From: Spiroplasma endosymbiont of 'Nebria riversi'
Lineage (GTDB): Bacteria > Bacillota_I > Bacilli_A > Mycoplasmatales > Nriv7
Assembly: GCF_018831625.1 (NCBI RefSeq)
Contig: NZ_CP065193.1
Location: 1,178,001 to 1,242,000, forward strand
DNA: 64,000 nt
Direction: 5' to 3'
Each line of letters begins with the position of its first letter. Within the stretch, counting starts at the first letter, position 1. A model generated the notes under the pieces. It searched no databases and was not told where the DNA came from. It saw only the letters and a list, made by a program, of their open reading frames with translations. Shown piece by piece: positions 18,846 to 29,768 of the stretch. The position numbers and the translations under genes were made by a program.

Positions 18846-18941
18846 TTTTATCCTCCTGCTTTCTTAATAATTTTATTTTATTTGAAAGTCCACATAAATA
18901 TGGTCCAACTTATTGTAAACTTATCCATTTTAGCTTTAAAT

Positions 18942-18983
18942 AGTAAAAAGACTTAGAGGATTATCACTCTAAGTCTTTTTACT
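18942..18983 (-). terminator. rpsD terminator
   Basis: A 17-bp perfect stem AGTAAAAAGACTTAGAG / CTCTAAGTCTTTTTACT with an 8-nt loop, 45 bp after the rpsD stop. T-rich on both sides. Confidence 0.85.
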
Positions 18984-19027
18984 TATCTTTAATTATACTT
19001 AATTTAATATTAAATAATACGGTTATA

Positions 19028-19624
19028 TCATTCAACAATTAAAGATTCATTAATTTCCAAATTTAATTCATTTCTTTCAGAATAACGAAGGTAAGTGCCA
19101 ACAATATTTTTGCGATCAAAACTAACAAATTCCAATGTTCCAGCATTTAATTCAATTGCTTCTAACAGTTTTGGATTGTTCTTATAATTTTCTTTAATTG
19201 TAATCTTATCATTAGGTGATACACGATAAGAAGGGATATTAACTTTCTTATCATTTACTAATATATGACTATGATTAACTAATTGGCGAGCTGCCCTTCT
19301 TGTTCGTGCTAAACCTAAACGATAAACAATGTTGTCTAAACGAGATTCTAATAAAATTAAAAAGTTAGTTCCCGTAACACCACTCATTTTTTTGGCTTTT
19401 AAAAATGTATTTCGAAATTGTTTTTCATTTAAACCATACATATGTCTTACTTTTTGTTTTTCTTGTTGTTGTAAACCATAGTTAGATAATTTTCTTCTTC
19501 TTGCTCCGTGTTGTCCTGGAGCAGTTGTGCGTTTTTTTCCTTTAGCAAATTCTTTTCCAGTTTCTAGAATTGAAAATCCAACTCTTCTTGAAATTCTAAA
19601 AATACCTCTTTTATATTTTGACAT
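19028..19624 (-). CDS. rpsD: 30S ribosomal protein S4 (uS4)
   Basis: A 198-aa protein, usual length for bacteria. It binds 16S rRNA early in 30S assembly. Visible are the N-terminal FRISRRVGF region, the [10 protein letters not shown] segment, and the S4 RNA-binding domain [31 protein letters not shown]. Monocistronic, with its own consensus promoter upstream and a strong terminator. One of the few undisturbed chromosomal genes here. Confidence 0.97.
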   Translation of the reverse strand: MSKYKRGIFRISRRVGFSILETGKEFAKGKKRTTAPGQHGARRRKLSNYGLQQQEKQKVRHMYGLNEKQFRNTFLKAKKMSGVTGTNFLILLESRLDNIVYRLGLARTRRAARQLVNHSHILVNDKKVNIPSYRVSPNDKITIKENYKNNPKLLEAIELNAGTLEFVSFDRKNIVGTYLRYSERNELNLEINESLIVE

Positions 19625-19800
19625 AATAAAAAATCCCTTATTAATATATTTGACATTATAAAATCAGTGAGTTTAAATTAAACTCTAATTAAGATAGATT
19701 ACTATTCGCCATTGCAGCAAAGGCTACTTAAAGTAAAAAATTAAGCAATCTATTTGCAACTTAATTATGTTTAAAAGCTGTGATTTAATTGTCTTTAAGT
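19625..19800 (-). promoter_or_regulatory. rpsD 5' untranslated leader
   Basis: About 170 nt separate the consensus promoter from the rpsD start. It contains short complementary blocks (AGATTGCTTAA, TAATCTATCTTAATTAG). S4 is often autoregulated through its leader; I see no specific known S4 leader structure, so the role is only suggested. Confidence 0.35.
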
Positions 19801-19829
19801 ATTATATAAATTACTTTATTAAATGTCAA
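19801..19829 (-). promoter_or_regulatory. rpsD: rpsD promoter, full sigma-70 consensus
   Basis: On the minus strand TTGACA (19824-19829), exactly 17 bp, then TATAAT (19801-19806). This is the best promoter in the window. Confidence 0.9.
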
Positions 19830-19844
19830 TACAAGTTTATTTAA

Positions 19845-20150
19845 AGGTGTAGAAACCATATACATATGACAAGATTTTGGTTTTTACAATCTTGCTGTTA
19901 ATTAATAAATAAATACGATCTCATTTATTTATTACAAAAAATATAAGGTTAAATTAATATTTATTATTTTTAGTTATGCCTTGTATTTTTTTGTGCCTTG
20001 ATAGTAATAAACTAAGTTAATTAGTAAACTTCGTTTACCAACAAATTTTGTTAAACATAAATGTTTAACAAAATAAATATTTAACTTAGTTAGATAACTA
20101 AGTTAAATATAACTTATTTTAATATAACTAAATATATTTGTAAGGACGGT
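19845..20150 (+). promoter_or_regulatory. Plectrovirus D-type control region, second copy
   Basis: Closely matches 45790-46097 upstream of prophage D, from GTAGAAACCATATACATATGACAAG to the AAGGA before the first gene. It has inverted repeats TTAGTAAAC/GTTTACCAA and several AACTAAGTTA / TAACTTAGTT operator-like words. Confidence 0.65.
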
Positions 20151-20438
20151 ATGTATGTGAGAAATATTGAAAATATTTTTTTAAATACTAAAAAATATCT
20201 TTTAAAAGAAACACAAAACGCAATTTTTATTAAAGCACCAGAAATTCCGTGATTTAGTAATCCTATTGGTATTTGATTTTCAAAGCGATTTGTTTATAAA
20301 GGAAAATATGAAAATTCTATTTGTATTGGAATAATTAGAAATGGTGAGTATCAGTTGGTTTCAGTTAATAAGAAAGAGCAGGAGTCTAATTTGATTATAG
20401 GGCAAGAATTGTTAAATTTTTTTATTGCCGAAAAATAG
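20151..20438 (+). pseudogene. D-type plectrovirus first gene, C-terminally truncated
   Basis: MYVRNIENIFLNTKKYLLKET..., 95 codons, homologous to the 109-aa gene at 46104. A TAG at 20436 replaces the sense codon after FFIAEK; the homologous downstream codons (NDKKDVSFNYFKN) are still readable. It may still make a shortened protein. The remainder of this prophage is gone after 20640. Confidence 0.7.
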
Positions 20439-20556
20439 AATGATAAAAAGGATGTAAGTTTTAATTATTTTAAAAATTAATTTTAAAGGTGTTTTAAGGT
20501 GCCTTAAGAATAAAGGTAAATAAAAAAACATCTTGGTTGATATTTATAATGGCGAA

Positions 20557-20585
20557 GCAGTGCGGAAAGCGTATGTTCCGCCTGC
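20557..20585 (+). other. GC-rich hairpin, D-type phage, second copy
   Basis: GCAG-T-GCGGA / TCCGC-CTGC with a 10-nt loop (AAGCGTATGT): a 9-bp stem with one bulged T. The copy at 46482-46510 has GCGG and CCGC at the outer stem, so the stem is preserved by a compensatory change. It is GC-rich in very AT-rich DNA. Confidence 0.65.
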
Positions 20586-20749
20586 TAGTTATGGATGAGT
20601 GAGTTATTTAACTAAGTTACTACAATTTTTTTTAATTTTGTAGAAAACTCTTGATATTTATTGAATATTGGATGGGTTACAATAAGTTGGACCATATTTA
20701 TGTGGACTTTCAAATAAAATAAAATTATTAAAAAAGTAGGAAAATAAAA

Positions 20750-21027
20750 ATGGAGGAAAACTCATATTCAAATGAATTTAAAAAACAAATTGTCATGTTT
20801 TATCAAAACGGAAAAAGCATTGTTGAAATTATTAAAGAATACGGAATTTCAAAATCAGCCGTATAATCAGTGAATTGAAAATTTTAATAATTTTGGGTCA
20901 TTTAAAGTGCAAGATAATCGCACTGTCGAAGAAAATGAATTAATTTACTTGCGAAAAGAAAACCAACAATTACGAATGGAAAATGACATTTTAAAGCAAG
21001 CAGCACTGATAATTGGCAAAAAATAGG
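20750..21027 (+). pseudogene. IS3-family OrfA, copy 2, frameshifted
   Basis: Starts MEENSYSNEFKKQIV. An extra A in GCCGTATAATCAG (GCCGTATATCAG in copy 1) gives a TAA after SAV. The leucine zipper part is intact downstream. Confidence 0.7.
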
Positions 21028-21058
21028 AATTATTAACAATAATAAAGAAAAATATCCC

Positions 21059-21838
21059 GTGCTAAAAATGTGTCAAATATTAAAAATAGCAAAATCAACA
21101 TATTATTATCAAACTAATAATTGTGTTAAGTATGATGTTAATAATTATGAAGAAGAAGTTATCAGTGCATTTAATAAAAGTCGTAAAATTAAAGCTGTTT
21201 TAATGAGAAAAGATATTATCTTATCACGTCGAAAAATCAGATTCCTTATGATCAAAAATAATTTGGTTTCTAAATACACCAAATTAAAATATCGTAATCA
21301 TAAAACAATGGTTAATAATGACCAAATTAGTAATGTTTTAAATCGTCAATTTAATAACAAAAAACCTAATGAAGTTGTTGTTAGTGATTTAACATATGTG
21401 CAATTTGGAGGAAAATGACATTATATTTGTTTATTAATTGACTTGTTTAATCGAGAAATAATTGGCTATAGTGCCGGACCAAACAAAACCGCTGAACTAG
21501 TTCAACAAGCTTTTCATAAAATAACACGACCATTAAATAAAATAACTTTATTTTATACTGATCGTGGTAATGAGTTTAAAAATAAAATCATTGATGAAAT
21601 TTTAATAACCTTTAATATTAAAAGATCATTGAGTGCGAAGGGTTGTCCTTATGACAATACTGTTGCTGAAACAACTTACAAAACTTTTAAAACGGAATTT
21701 GTCAAGGGTAAAAAATTTGAAAATTTAACACAATTAAAATGCGAATTATTTGATTTTGTTAATTGATACAATAATCGTAGAATACAGGGCAGTTTAAATT
21801 ATTTAACGCCTGTTGAATTTATAAAATGACAGTCTACA
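21059..21838 (+). CDS. IS3-family transposase OrfB, copy 2, 5-residue deletion
   Basis: Starts near MCQILKIAKSTYYYQ and is open to TAA at about 21838 with UGA as Trp. It has the DLTYVQFGGKWHY, YTDRGNEFKN and YDNTVAETTYKTFK catalytic segments. The IYGAR pentapeptide after NKSRK present in copy 1 is deleted in frame. As OrfA is broken, transposition from this copy is unlikely. Confidence 0.75.
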
Positions 21839-21851
21839 TAAAAAGTGTCCA

Positions 21852-22010
21852 AAAAAGGGCTGCCATACCACCTAGTAATTTTTTCATATTAATTAAATCC
21901 CTTTCGTGAATTTTTACTAATTAATAAAATTTATAGAACCTTATCCTTTTTCCGAATCTTAGTCTGGAATCTACTTACTTTGGAATTTCATTATAAACTA
22001 TTTTTAAAAA
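21852..22010 (-). promoter_or_regulatory. Conserved secreted-gene leader and truncated start, inverted twin
   Basis: The reverse strand has the same leader and ATGAAAAAATTACTAGGTGG start as 17570-17720, joined to the same IS end. It is the inverted duplicate of that locus. Confidence 0.65.
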
Positions 22011-22050
22011 ATTCCAGCATTATTTGATAATTTATGCGTCCCTTAAAGGG

Positions 22051-22198
22051 GTCGCGTTTAGTTTTCTTAGGTATTGCTTTGAATAAATAAAACAATCAGC
22101 TAATTATATTATTTAATTACTAAACTAACCCTGCCTTTCTTGTTATTGTCATTTTTATTCTTTTTCATTTTATCATATTATTGAATTTTTACACAACA
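22051..22198. repeat. Dispersed about 145-bp repeat, copy 2
   Basis: Matches 5671-5815 and 44354-44502 (TAATTATATTATTTAATTACTAAACTAACC core). Here the right side borders the UPF0236-type gene. Confidence 0.75.
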
Positions 22199-22238
22199 AA
22201 AATTATTAATTTTATTAAATTTTAACTAATATTTTTAC

Positions 22239-23621
22239 TTACTTAAATTTATTATATTTATTTGTTACAGCATTACCTTTATAATTAATTCAACTATCAT
22301 CATTTTTATTATTATATTTATTTCATAATGAATTTTTATATATTTCTTTTCTGATTTCTATTTCTGAATTAATATTTTCATTAATGTAATGTAGTACATT
22401 TAATTTGTTTAAATTTGCCATTCTTAAATGTAATAGGTTATTTAAATTCTTATGATTATATATTTTTGCTCCACATCCTAATTGTTGTTTTACCAAATGC
22501 GATACATCACTTTCAATGCTACAACCAATATTTTATTCTAAATTTTGATGATGAATGCCATGCTTATTATTACTGAAATAATTACTCGCTTTCCTTAAAT
22601 TTGTTTTAATATCTTTATTTAATTCATTTTTAGCAACATTACGAATGGTTTTGATTAATTCTTGATGAATGCCATCATTATATAATTTAATTCAACTATT
22701 TAGTGTTACTTTGCGATTTTCAAAAATAATATTAAATGCAGTTTGTTTTAATTTTTTAATAGCGTGATAACCAACTAAAATATATCTAACATTACCAAAA
22801 CTATTGGCAATTTCTCTAATTCAAGTATCACCATCACCACAAACAATTATTCTGTCGTAATTAATATTTACATAATGTTTTTGTAATTCCTTAATTAATA
22901 AATCATGATAATCCATTGTATTTATTCGTTTACCAACTTTTAACATTAGAAAATGACCTCGTTTGTTTTCTAATTCTCTACGAGCATTTTTATAATTTTT
23001 TTCTTTATGTCCGGTATGAAAAGTAACCAAACGAATTCTCTGGTCTTGTTTAACTTTCTGATCTAATGTCGCTAAAAATGTCTCATCTAGTTGAATATAT
23101 AAATCCTTATTTTTAACATCAATTCTAGTTTTAGTTTCTTTTTCTGCGAGTTGAAAATATTCAGCAATATCGTATTTATTTAAAATACTTGAAATACTAG
23201 CTTTTGAAATATAACAATGATTTAGAGCATCTAAAACATCACGATAGCGTTTACCATCACCTAAAAGACTTAAAACTTTAAATTGGACATCAAAATAAAT
23301 GCGTTGTTTAGGTAACATACCAATTTCTTTATCTAATAAACATACATATTCAAATTTACCTGATTTTTGATTTCAATATTTATATCGGCGTCGTTTAAAA
23401 GTAACATCACCAAAAATTGTAATAATTGTTCTTGATGCAAAATGAACTACTTTATAACCTTGTTTTAACCGATAATGATATTTATATAAGTATTCATCTA
23501 ATTTTTCATATTCATTAGCTAATTGTTCACATTTGTTAGTATACATATTTTTATGGGTTGTAAATAAACTGAATCAATGCTTGTTTTCTAGGGTTTTTAC
23601 ATTATTATTAATTTCTAACAT
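22239..23621 (-). pseudogene. UPF0236/Mbov_0401-type transposase-like protein, copy B, one nonsense codon
   Basis: 461 codons in a single frame from MLEINNNVKTL at 23621. It keeps LYIQLDETFLATLD, RIRLVTFHTGHKEK and RIIVCGDGDTWIREIANSFGNVRYILGGYHAVKKL. The only stop is a TAA near 22535 in HHQNLE-x-NIGCSIESD, where copy A has TGA (Trp). A single G-to-A change thus inactivates it. Confidence 0.8.
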
Positions 23622-23767
23622 AAAAAATCGCCTTTCTAGATAGTAATTTTAACAAAATTAAATTTCGTTAGTTTATTTTTCTGTTTTAATGATAATTTTT
23701 TTTTCTAGAATTATTATTCAATAACCTGAAAAAATGATAAAAATTCTTATTTAATAAGTTATAATCA

Positions 23768-23861
23768 ATTTGTATTAATTAGACTTTAAAAATTTAAGGA
23801 AGGATGTTAATTGTTCAACAAATTTATTAATTAGTAAAAATTAATAAAAAGGATTTAATAA
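23768..23861 (+). promoter_or_regulatory. Conserved leader of secreted-protein genes, copy 2
   Basis: Nearly identical to 8545-8638, including TTAATTGTTCAACAAATTTA and AAAAAGGATTTAATAAATG. Confidence 0.6.
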
Positions 23862-25513
23862 ATGAAAAAATTACTTAGTTTATTAAGCACAATAACAATG
23901 ACAGGAAGCGGAATGTTAGGAATTGTTGCCAATAGTCCTTTCCTTATCCAACACAAGAACAACAAATTAAATTAGAAAACATAAATTATAAAAGACAAAA
24001 ACGAAGCAATAATGAAAATAATAAAATAAATATAACAAAGATTGTAATTACAACAAATGGAATAGTTCGATCTGATGGGATAATATTAAATAATAAAGTA
24101 TATTTTGATTCAGCAGACAACAAAGTATACGAATATGATCCGGCCACAGGACAACAAAAAATTGTTATTATAACAGAAGGAGAAGTTTGATCTTCTGGTG
24201 TAATTTTTAACAATAAATTATATTTTAGTTCTGATGATAATAAAGTCTATGAATATGATCCCGCTACAGGACAACAAAAAATTGTTATTAAAACAAATAA
24301 TTCTCAAAGTATAAGATCCTCGGTTGTAATTTTCAACAATAAAATATATTTTGGTTCAGGAGATAAAAATGTTTATGAATATGATCCATCCACAGAACAA
24401 CAAAGAGTTATCCTTACAACAGGTTCATGAAATGAATCTTCTGGTGTGGTGTTAAATAACAAATTATATTTTGGATCGGCAGATGGTAATATTTATGAAT
24501 ATAGTGAGTACTATTTAAATTCAAATTTAGGGCAAATTAATGCTAATTCTGATAATGCAATTTTAAATGAATTAAATTATTTAAATCCTGATTTAGATAT
24601 TTCACAATTAGAAATTATTAGTAAAACAAATAATTCCGCTATAGTAAAGATAAAAGATAATTTAAATGATGATATTATAAATATATATTATTTAATTAAA
24701 AATGAACAAAATAAAATTATTAATTTAAATGAATTAATTAAAAATGCAATATTTTTTAAGTTTAGAGATGAAAATCCTAATTTAAAATTTAAGGAAATAA
24801 ATTATATTGATACTAATAATTTAAATTTTTCAAATACTGAAATAACAAAACAAGAAAATTCATTTTTATGATCTAATGTTCCTAAAAATGTATGTTCCGA
24901 TAGAGAAATTATCAATAAAACCCCAAATACAAGATCATTTAATGTAAATGCTTGTGAATATAATTCAAAATCAAAATTAGTATTTCAAATTACAACAGGA
25001 TTAACTAAAACAAAACAAGAAAATAAATTAAATGGTTGAAACATAAATTCTGATGATGAAATGAAATTAACAGATTTTACAAATATAAATAATAAAAATT
25101 CTGAAATCATTAATGTATTATCAAATGAATTTGATTTATCAAACACAAATAAACAAGAACAAGAAATGATTTTAAGTATTTTTAAGGAACCCGCTGATAA
25201 ATTTGAACTTAATCCTAATGAAAAATTAAAAATTACTTATCCAGTAAGAATAATTGAATCTGAAATTATATTAAATTTAAAACAAAAAATTACAGGAAAT
25301 ATTACTGCCAAAATAATTGATGACAACAATAAAGAACAAATAGTTACATTATCAATTACAGAAGTAATGCAAATTTTAAAAAAATATATTTTATTACCCA
25401 ATGAAATTACTATAGATAAAAACAATGATAAAATAATATTTAACGGTGAAGCATTTTTTTCGTCAGAAAGAGAAGGGCCGGTAAAAACAAATACAGTTAC
25501 TACTATAGTATAA
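23862..25513 (+). pseudogene. Secreted beta-propeller / ETX-MTX2-like toxin, copy B, frameshifted
   Basis: Paralogue of 8639-10281 with the same order: signal peptide (MKKLLSLLSTITMTGSGM), KRQKRS motif, about five propeller blades (LYFGSADGNIYEYS the last), Spiroplasma domain, and the aerolysin-type C-terminal part. A 5-bp tandem duplication (TTCCT, 23934-23947) just after the signal peptide shifts the frame; otherwise the frame is open for about 548 codons. The start is therefore disconnected from the mature protein. Because copies A and B are broken at different places, the ancestor was intact when duplicated. Confidence 0.7.
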
Positions 25514-25610
25514 GGTTTTATAAAAACGATATTAGCTATTTAGAACAATAACTTTAATTGAAACAAGCACAACAAGTTTAAATTTCTTGTGAAAAATAAA
25601 AAAATATTTT

Positions 25611-26750
25611 AATTTTGTAGAAAACTCTTGATAAAATAAAAAAAATCATCAACTTGATAATTTTAAAAGGCTTTTATGTAAAATTACTATTTTTACTTTA
25701 ATTTTTTATACATTAAAATATAATACCGCTGTTTGTTGGTTTGGAGTTAAACCCTTATGTTGGTATTTTCATTTTCAGAGATTTAAATAATTTTGAATAT
25801 TAGTAAAACCTAAACCATGATAATGAATTAAGGCTTCTTTAAGACTAGATTGTAATTTACTGATTTTATTTAAGTTACGATAACTACTAGCTTCAGAATT
25901 AATTGTTGTTTTAGTTACACATAAAGTAGAATTTGTTTGATTTGCTACTAAAAAATATAATTTTTGCATATCAGAAGTAATAATTGAATTTTGGTTAATT
26001 AATTCTTTGTTCATATTTTCAATAACTCATTGTTTTTGTAAACGTTTGGTGTTTGTGGATTTAACATAAATATTGTTATTATTATCAACTGCCATTTGAA
26101 TACAGCATTTAGTATTAGTTGCGAATGGGTCAAGGTGAATTCTTCGTGGATCAGTTTTATGTTTTAAATTTCCTTTATGAATTTCTTTAATAAATGTTTC
26201 ATCGATTTGGATTTTACCAGATAATTTTTTAAATTTTAATTGGGTATTTTCTAATTGTTTTGATTTCATTAATTTTTGACGATTATATCAAGCAGTTTTT
26301 AATGTAGTTTTAATAAAACGAGAAATTGTTTTACTAGATTGCCCCAACAATGAAATTTGAATCAATAAATTTCATTGTTCATAATTTAAATGACTTCAAT
26401 AAATAAAATGATTACGGGAAGCGTCAAAACTTGCACGGCAATTTTTACATAAATATTTTTGTTTTCCTTCTGAATTATGTCCATTTTTAACACAATGGTA
26501 AGATTCACATTTAGGGCATTTAATACCTTGTGCTCTAAATTTTTGATCAATTTCATTTAAACGTTTTTGTTTTTTTATTAATTCTGCTTGTTGTTTGACT
26601 TTTTCATAAAATTCTAAAAATTGATCATCTGTTAAAGTATTTACTAGTTCTTGAATTATTTTTTCCATAATTATTATCCACCTCTATCATATTAAAAATA
26701 TACCTAAAATTAAGTATATTCAATAAATATCAAGAGTTTTCTACAAAATT
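25611..26750 (-). mobile_element. IS1595-like insertion sequence, copy 2 (intact transposase)
   Basis: Ends AATTTTGTAGAAAACTCTTGATA and its complement. It sits inside a sequence that is uninterrupted at about 10365-10375 (AAATAAAAAATATTCAAACC), giving a clear empty site. A short AT-rich target duplication is likely. Confidence 0.88.
25706..26668 (-). CDS. IS1595-like transposase, intact
   Basis: 320 aa with UGA as Trp and no other stops. Zinc ribbon CPKCESYHCVKNGHNSEGKQ then CKNCRASF (residues about 50-80); DDE-type region from IQIDETFIKEIHKGNLKHKTDP, then ITSDMQKLYFLVA and a C-terminal LWKWKYQHKGLTPNQQ. One of two copies here with an intact gene (other: 54553-55512), so it could supply transposase to the broken copies. 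It has one additional Ser codon (PEASSYRNL). Confidence 0.88.
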
Positions 26751-26764
26751 AAAAAAAATATTCA

Positions 26765-26792
26765 AACCAGTAATTTTAATTAATTACTGGTT
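26765..26792 (+). terminator. Hairpin after toxin copy B
   Basis: Stem AACCAGTAATT / AATTACTGGTT followed by TTTTATTTT; equivalent to 10377-10404, now separated from the toxin gene by the IS. Confidence 0.55.
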
Positions 26793-26892
26793 TTTATTTT
26801 ATCAAAATATAAAAAATGAAAAAGTTGCTTAGTTGTTTAAAGGTGTTGTTATCGTAAAAAGCCATCTTTCTTGGAAAGAAAGAAATGAGGCT

Positions 26893-26992
26893 GTCCAATT
26901 AACTGTGTCTCTAAGTAATTAACTTAAATTCACTCTGCTCTGTCCTCAAATTTTATCATTAAATGTGAGATCGTGCTATCCCAATTTTGAAT
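26893..26992 (-). pseudogene. IS256-family transposase 3' end remnant
   Basis: The minus strand reads IQNWDSTISHLMIKFEDRAEWI then stop, followed by an end sequence related to that at 45597. This is the typical C-terminus of Spiroplasma IS256-type transposases. Only the last about 22 codons and the terminal repeat remain. Confidence 0.6.
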
Positions 26993-26999
26993 TTAGTTA

Positions 27000-27521
27000 T
27001 TACGGATTTTCAATTTCAATTTCAAAATTATTTGTTTTATTTAATCTATAATTGTTAGTATTACCATGTTCAAAAGTTAGTAATTCTGTTCCTTGTGCTT
27101 TAATTCTTATTGTTTTATTGGGTATTTTAATCATTCAGGTATAAAAATTTAAACCCGAAGTATCTATTTTTGTTCCATAAGTATTTGTTATTTTTTGAAA
27201 GTCTTTTTGTTTAATTCTGTTATTTACAAGCTCTGCATTAAACTCTAAACTAAAAATTTTTACATTTTTTAAATTTGATAATTGTTTATCTATATTTGCT
27301 TTTATATTATCTTCTGTTGTTATCTCAACTTTTAAAAGTTCATGGTCTTGCCTTTCCGTTAAAAATCTTATTTTTTCTAAGTTTCTGATTTCAAAATCAT
27401 AAACTTTGTTTTCGTTATCTTTATTTTTTTGTTCTACTACTGATTTATTTTCTTTTTTAGAACAGCCAACTATTGGTAATATTGTTAATGTCGAAAGAGC
27501 TATTATATTTAAAATTTTCAT
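27000..27521 (-). CDS. Prophage B lipoprotein carrying the phage adsorption domain
   Basis: 173 aa, intact. MKILNIIALSTLTILPIVGC gives a lipoprotein signal with Cys at residue 20, so it should be anchored on the outer face of the cell membrane. After a charged linker, residues about 38-160 (NKVYDFEIRNLEKIRFLTER ... IKAQGTELLTFEH) are almost identical to the N-terminal variable domain of the adsorption protein of the same prophage (27574-29753). Same strand, 53 bp downstream, with its own TAAAGGAG ribosome site. Likely role: superinfection exclusion by occupying the receptor, or a donor for domain exchange. Both are inferences. Confidence 0.8.
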
Positions 27522-27573
27522 TATTTTAACTCCTTTATTACTTTATTTTTTCAATTATATATATATATATATA

Positions 27574-29753
27574 TTACATGAAAATCCTTAATATTATTAA
27601 AAAAATGGCAAAACCGATTAAAAATTGAAAGGTATAGTAAAAAGCTGGTACCGTTTTAAAAACTGGAAAAATGGCGGTTGAAAAGTTAACTGTTGCTTTC
27701 GCAATAATTGCTAACGGGCGTAAAATGGTAATGACTTGTGAAGTGGTCAGCATTCAGTTTAGCATTTTTAATGGCACAACCAATATCATTAAATGTCGGT
27801 ATTCATCGTCCGGAATATTTGCAATTTGGTGGCGGAATTAGGTCATCTCATTCTGAATTGGTGGAACCATCAGGAATAAATGCCGTTGAATTAAGCACAT
27901 TAAAGTCATAAATTTTAAAATTATATTTAGAATTATTATCTTTGTGATAAAGCGGAAAAGTTAAGGTAAAAATATTAATACCATAACGAATATCAATGTC
28001 GGTGTTAAGATAATTAATATTATTATCAGTGTTGCTGGCTGAGAATTTAATCAGTTTATTGTCATAAGATTTAAGAACATTAAAATCAATTTGATAAATG
28101 CTATTGTTGTTTTTAATGGCATTATAATTATCTTGGTGCGTTTTTTTGTCAAAAGTAAAAAAATAACTTCTTAGTAGTAATTATGAATTACCAGTAACAT
28201 TGATTAAATATTTTTTTGGATAAAAGGTAATTAACGAGTGGTAAAAGAAACCAATTTGAATAAAGTGATTCTTTTTATAGTTATCTACGCCTTTAAAATC
28301 GATTTAGGTATGATTTTTTTCATCCATATCAAAAGTGGCATAAAATAAACTGGCAAAGAAGTTACCAAAGATTTCATAGATTTCGTCAAAAACATTTTTG
28401 TAATCGCTGTTGTTAATATTAGAAATTTTGTTTTTAAAATAAAGGTAAATGTCGTTTTTTAATTCAGGATCGTATCTTAAAAAACTAAATTTAACATTAA
28501 GATAATTTAAGGTACCAAAAAGGTACTTAATTAGGTAATAATCGTTACTATTTGCTGCAGTATCATATTTTCAGATTTCACTTTCACCATGTAATAATTG
28601 TAAATAATTATTTCCAGCAATTAGAGTTTTGTTAAATGCTTTAATTTTAAGGACATTATCCTTGGTATCCCCTTGTTTCGGAATGACCATTTTAATCGTA
28701 TTTGTTCCTTGCAATTGTGTACTTGTTTCAATTGCAATAAATTTAACGGTAAATGTTCTGTCGGCGACATTGTCTGTTGTTAAATTAAAAGTAGCCCTAT
28801 CATCTAAGTAATTGTTATCGTTATCTTTAATTTCTGTATTATAGTCGATGCCTTCAATTGCATTATTTACACCAGCAAGATTGTTAATTGTTTCATTAAG
28901 TCTTTTTTTTAATTTTTTTTATAACTTCAATTTTGGTTGCATTTGTAGGGTCGATTATTTCTGAGTTTGGTAAAATAGTTGAATTTTTGTGATAAAAATA
29001 GCTTTCATTTTTAAAACCATAATTTTTAATCGTAAATTCTTTGTAATAACCTTTTTCTAAGGTGTCAATGAAATTAAATACTGGTGTTCAATAAAGATAA
29101 GAGTAATTGAATTTGTCAAAATCACCACGATGAATCATTAAATAGTCAAGATTATCAATAACATCACTGTATTTATAGTTACCGACAAAATTAGTTGTTG
29201 TTGTCGGTAATTCAATATCAGTGCTTTCTTTTTTAGTTTCAATTTCAAAATCATTTGTACTATTTAATGTGTAATTGTCAGTATTATCATGTTCAAAAGT
29301 TAGTAATTCTGTTCCTTGTGCTTTAATTCTTATTGTTTTATTGGGTATTTTAATCATTCAGGTATAAAAATTTAAACCCGAAGTATCTATTTTTGTTCCA
29401 TAAGTATTTGTTATTTTTTGAAAGTCTTTTTGTTTAATTCTGTTATTTACAAGCTCTGCATTAAACTCTAAACTAAAAATTTTTACATTTTTTAAATTTG
29501 ATAATTGTTTATCTATATTTGCTTTTATATTATCTTCTGTTGTTATCTCAACTTTTAAAAGGTTATGGTCTTGCCTTTCCGTTAAAAATCTTATTTTTTC
29601 TAAGTTTCTGATTTCAAAATAATAAACTTTATTGTTTTGTCTTTTATTTCTAATTAGTGATTGTACTGTTGTTTTGTCATTGTTAATGTTTGAGGGAATA
29701 GTAAAAATGTTATTGAAACTAATAGTTAGCACGGTAAATATTTTCATAAACAT
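27574..29753 (-). pseudogene. Plectrovirus B adsorption protein, decayed
   Basis: Homologous to 11103-13295, including the Lipoprotein_17-like insert. Lesions: one extra T in the T run near 28903-28911, a TAA in the DFKGVDN-upstream segment (ACC-TAA-ATC near 28307), and a 14-bp deletion near 27765. The net size difference (13 bp) agrees with these. The N-terminal 200 residues remain open and match the adjacent lipoprotein. Confidence 0.8.
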
Positions 29754-29768
29754 TTTTATCACTCCTTT

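Larger units (their letters stand above)
17721..18907 (-). mobile_element. IS3-family (IS150-group-like) insertion sequence, copy 1
   Basis: The ends are imperfect inverted repeats TGGACACTTTTTATGTAGACT and TGGACCATATTTATGTGGACT. It contains OrfA and OrfB on the minus strand with the -1 frame relation usual for IS3 elements, a run of six A before the OrfA stop being the likely slip site. Confidence 0.85.
20688..21851 (+). mobile_element. IS3-family insertion sequence, copy 2
   Basis: Same element as 17721-18907 in the other orientation, with the same ends. Left flank is a solo end of the IS1595-like element (20641-20668). Right flank is the same truncated secreted-protein start as copy 1. 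Confidence 0.85.
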
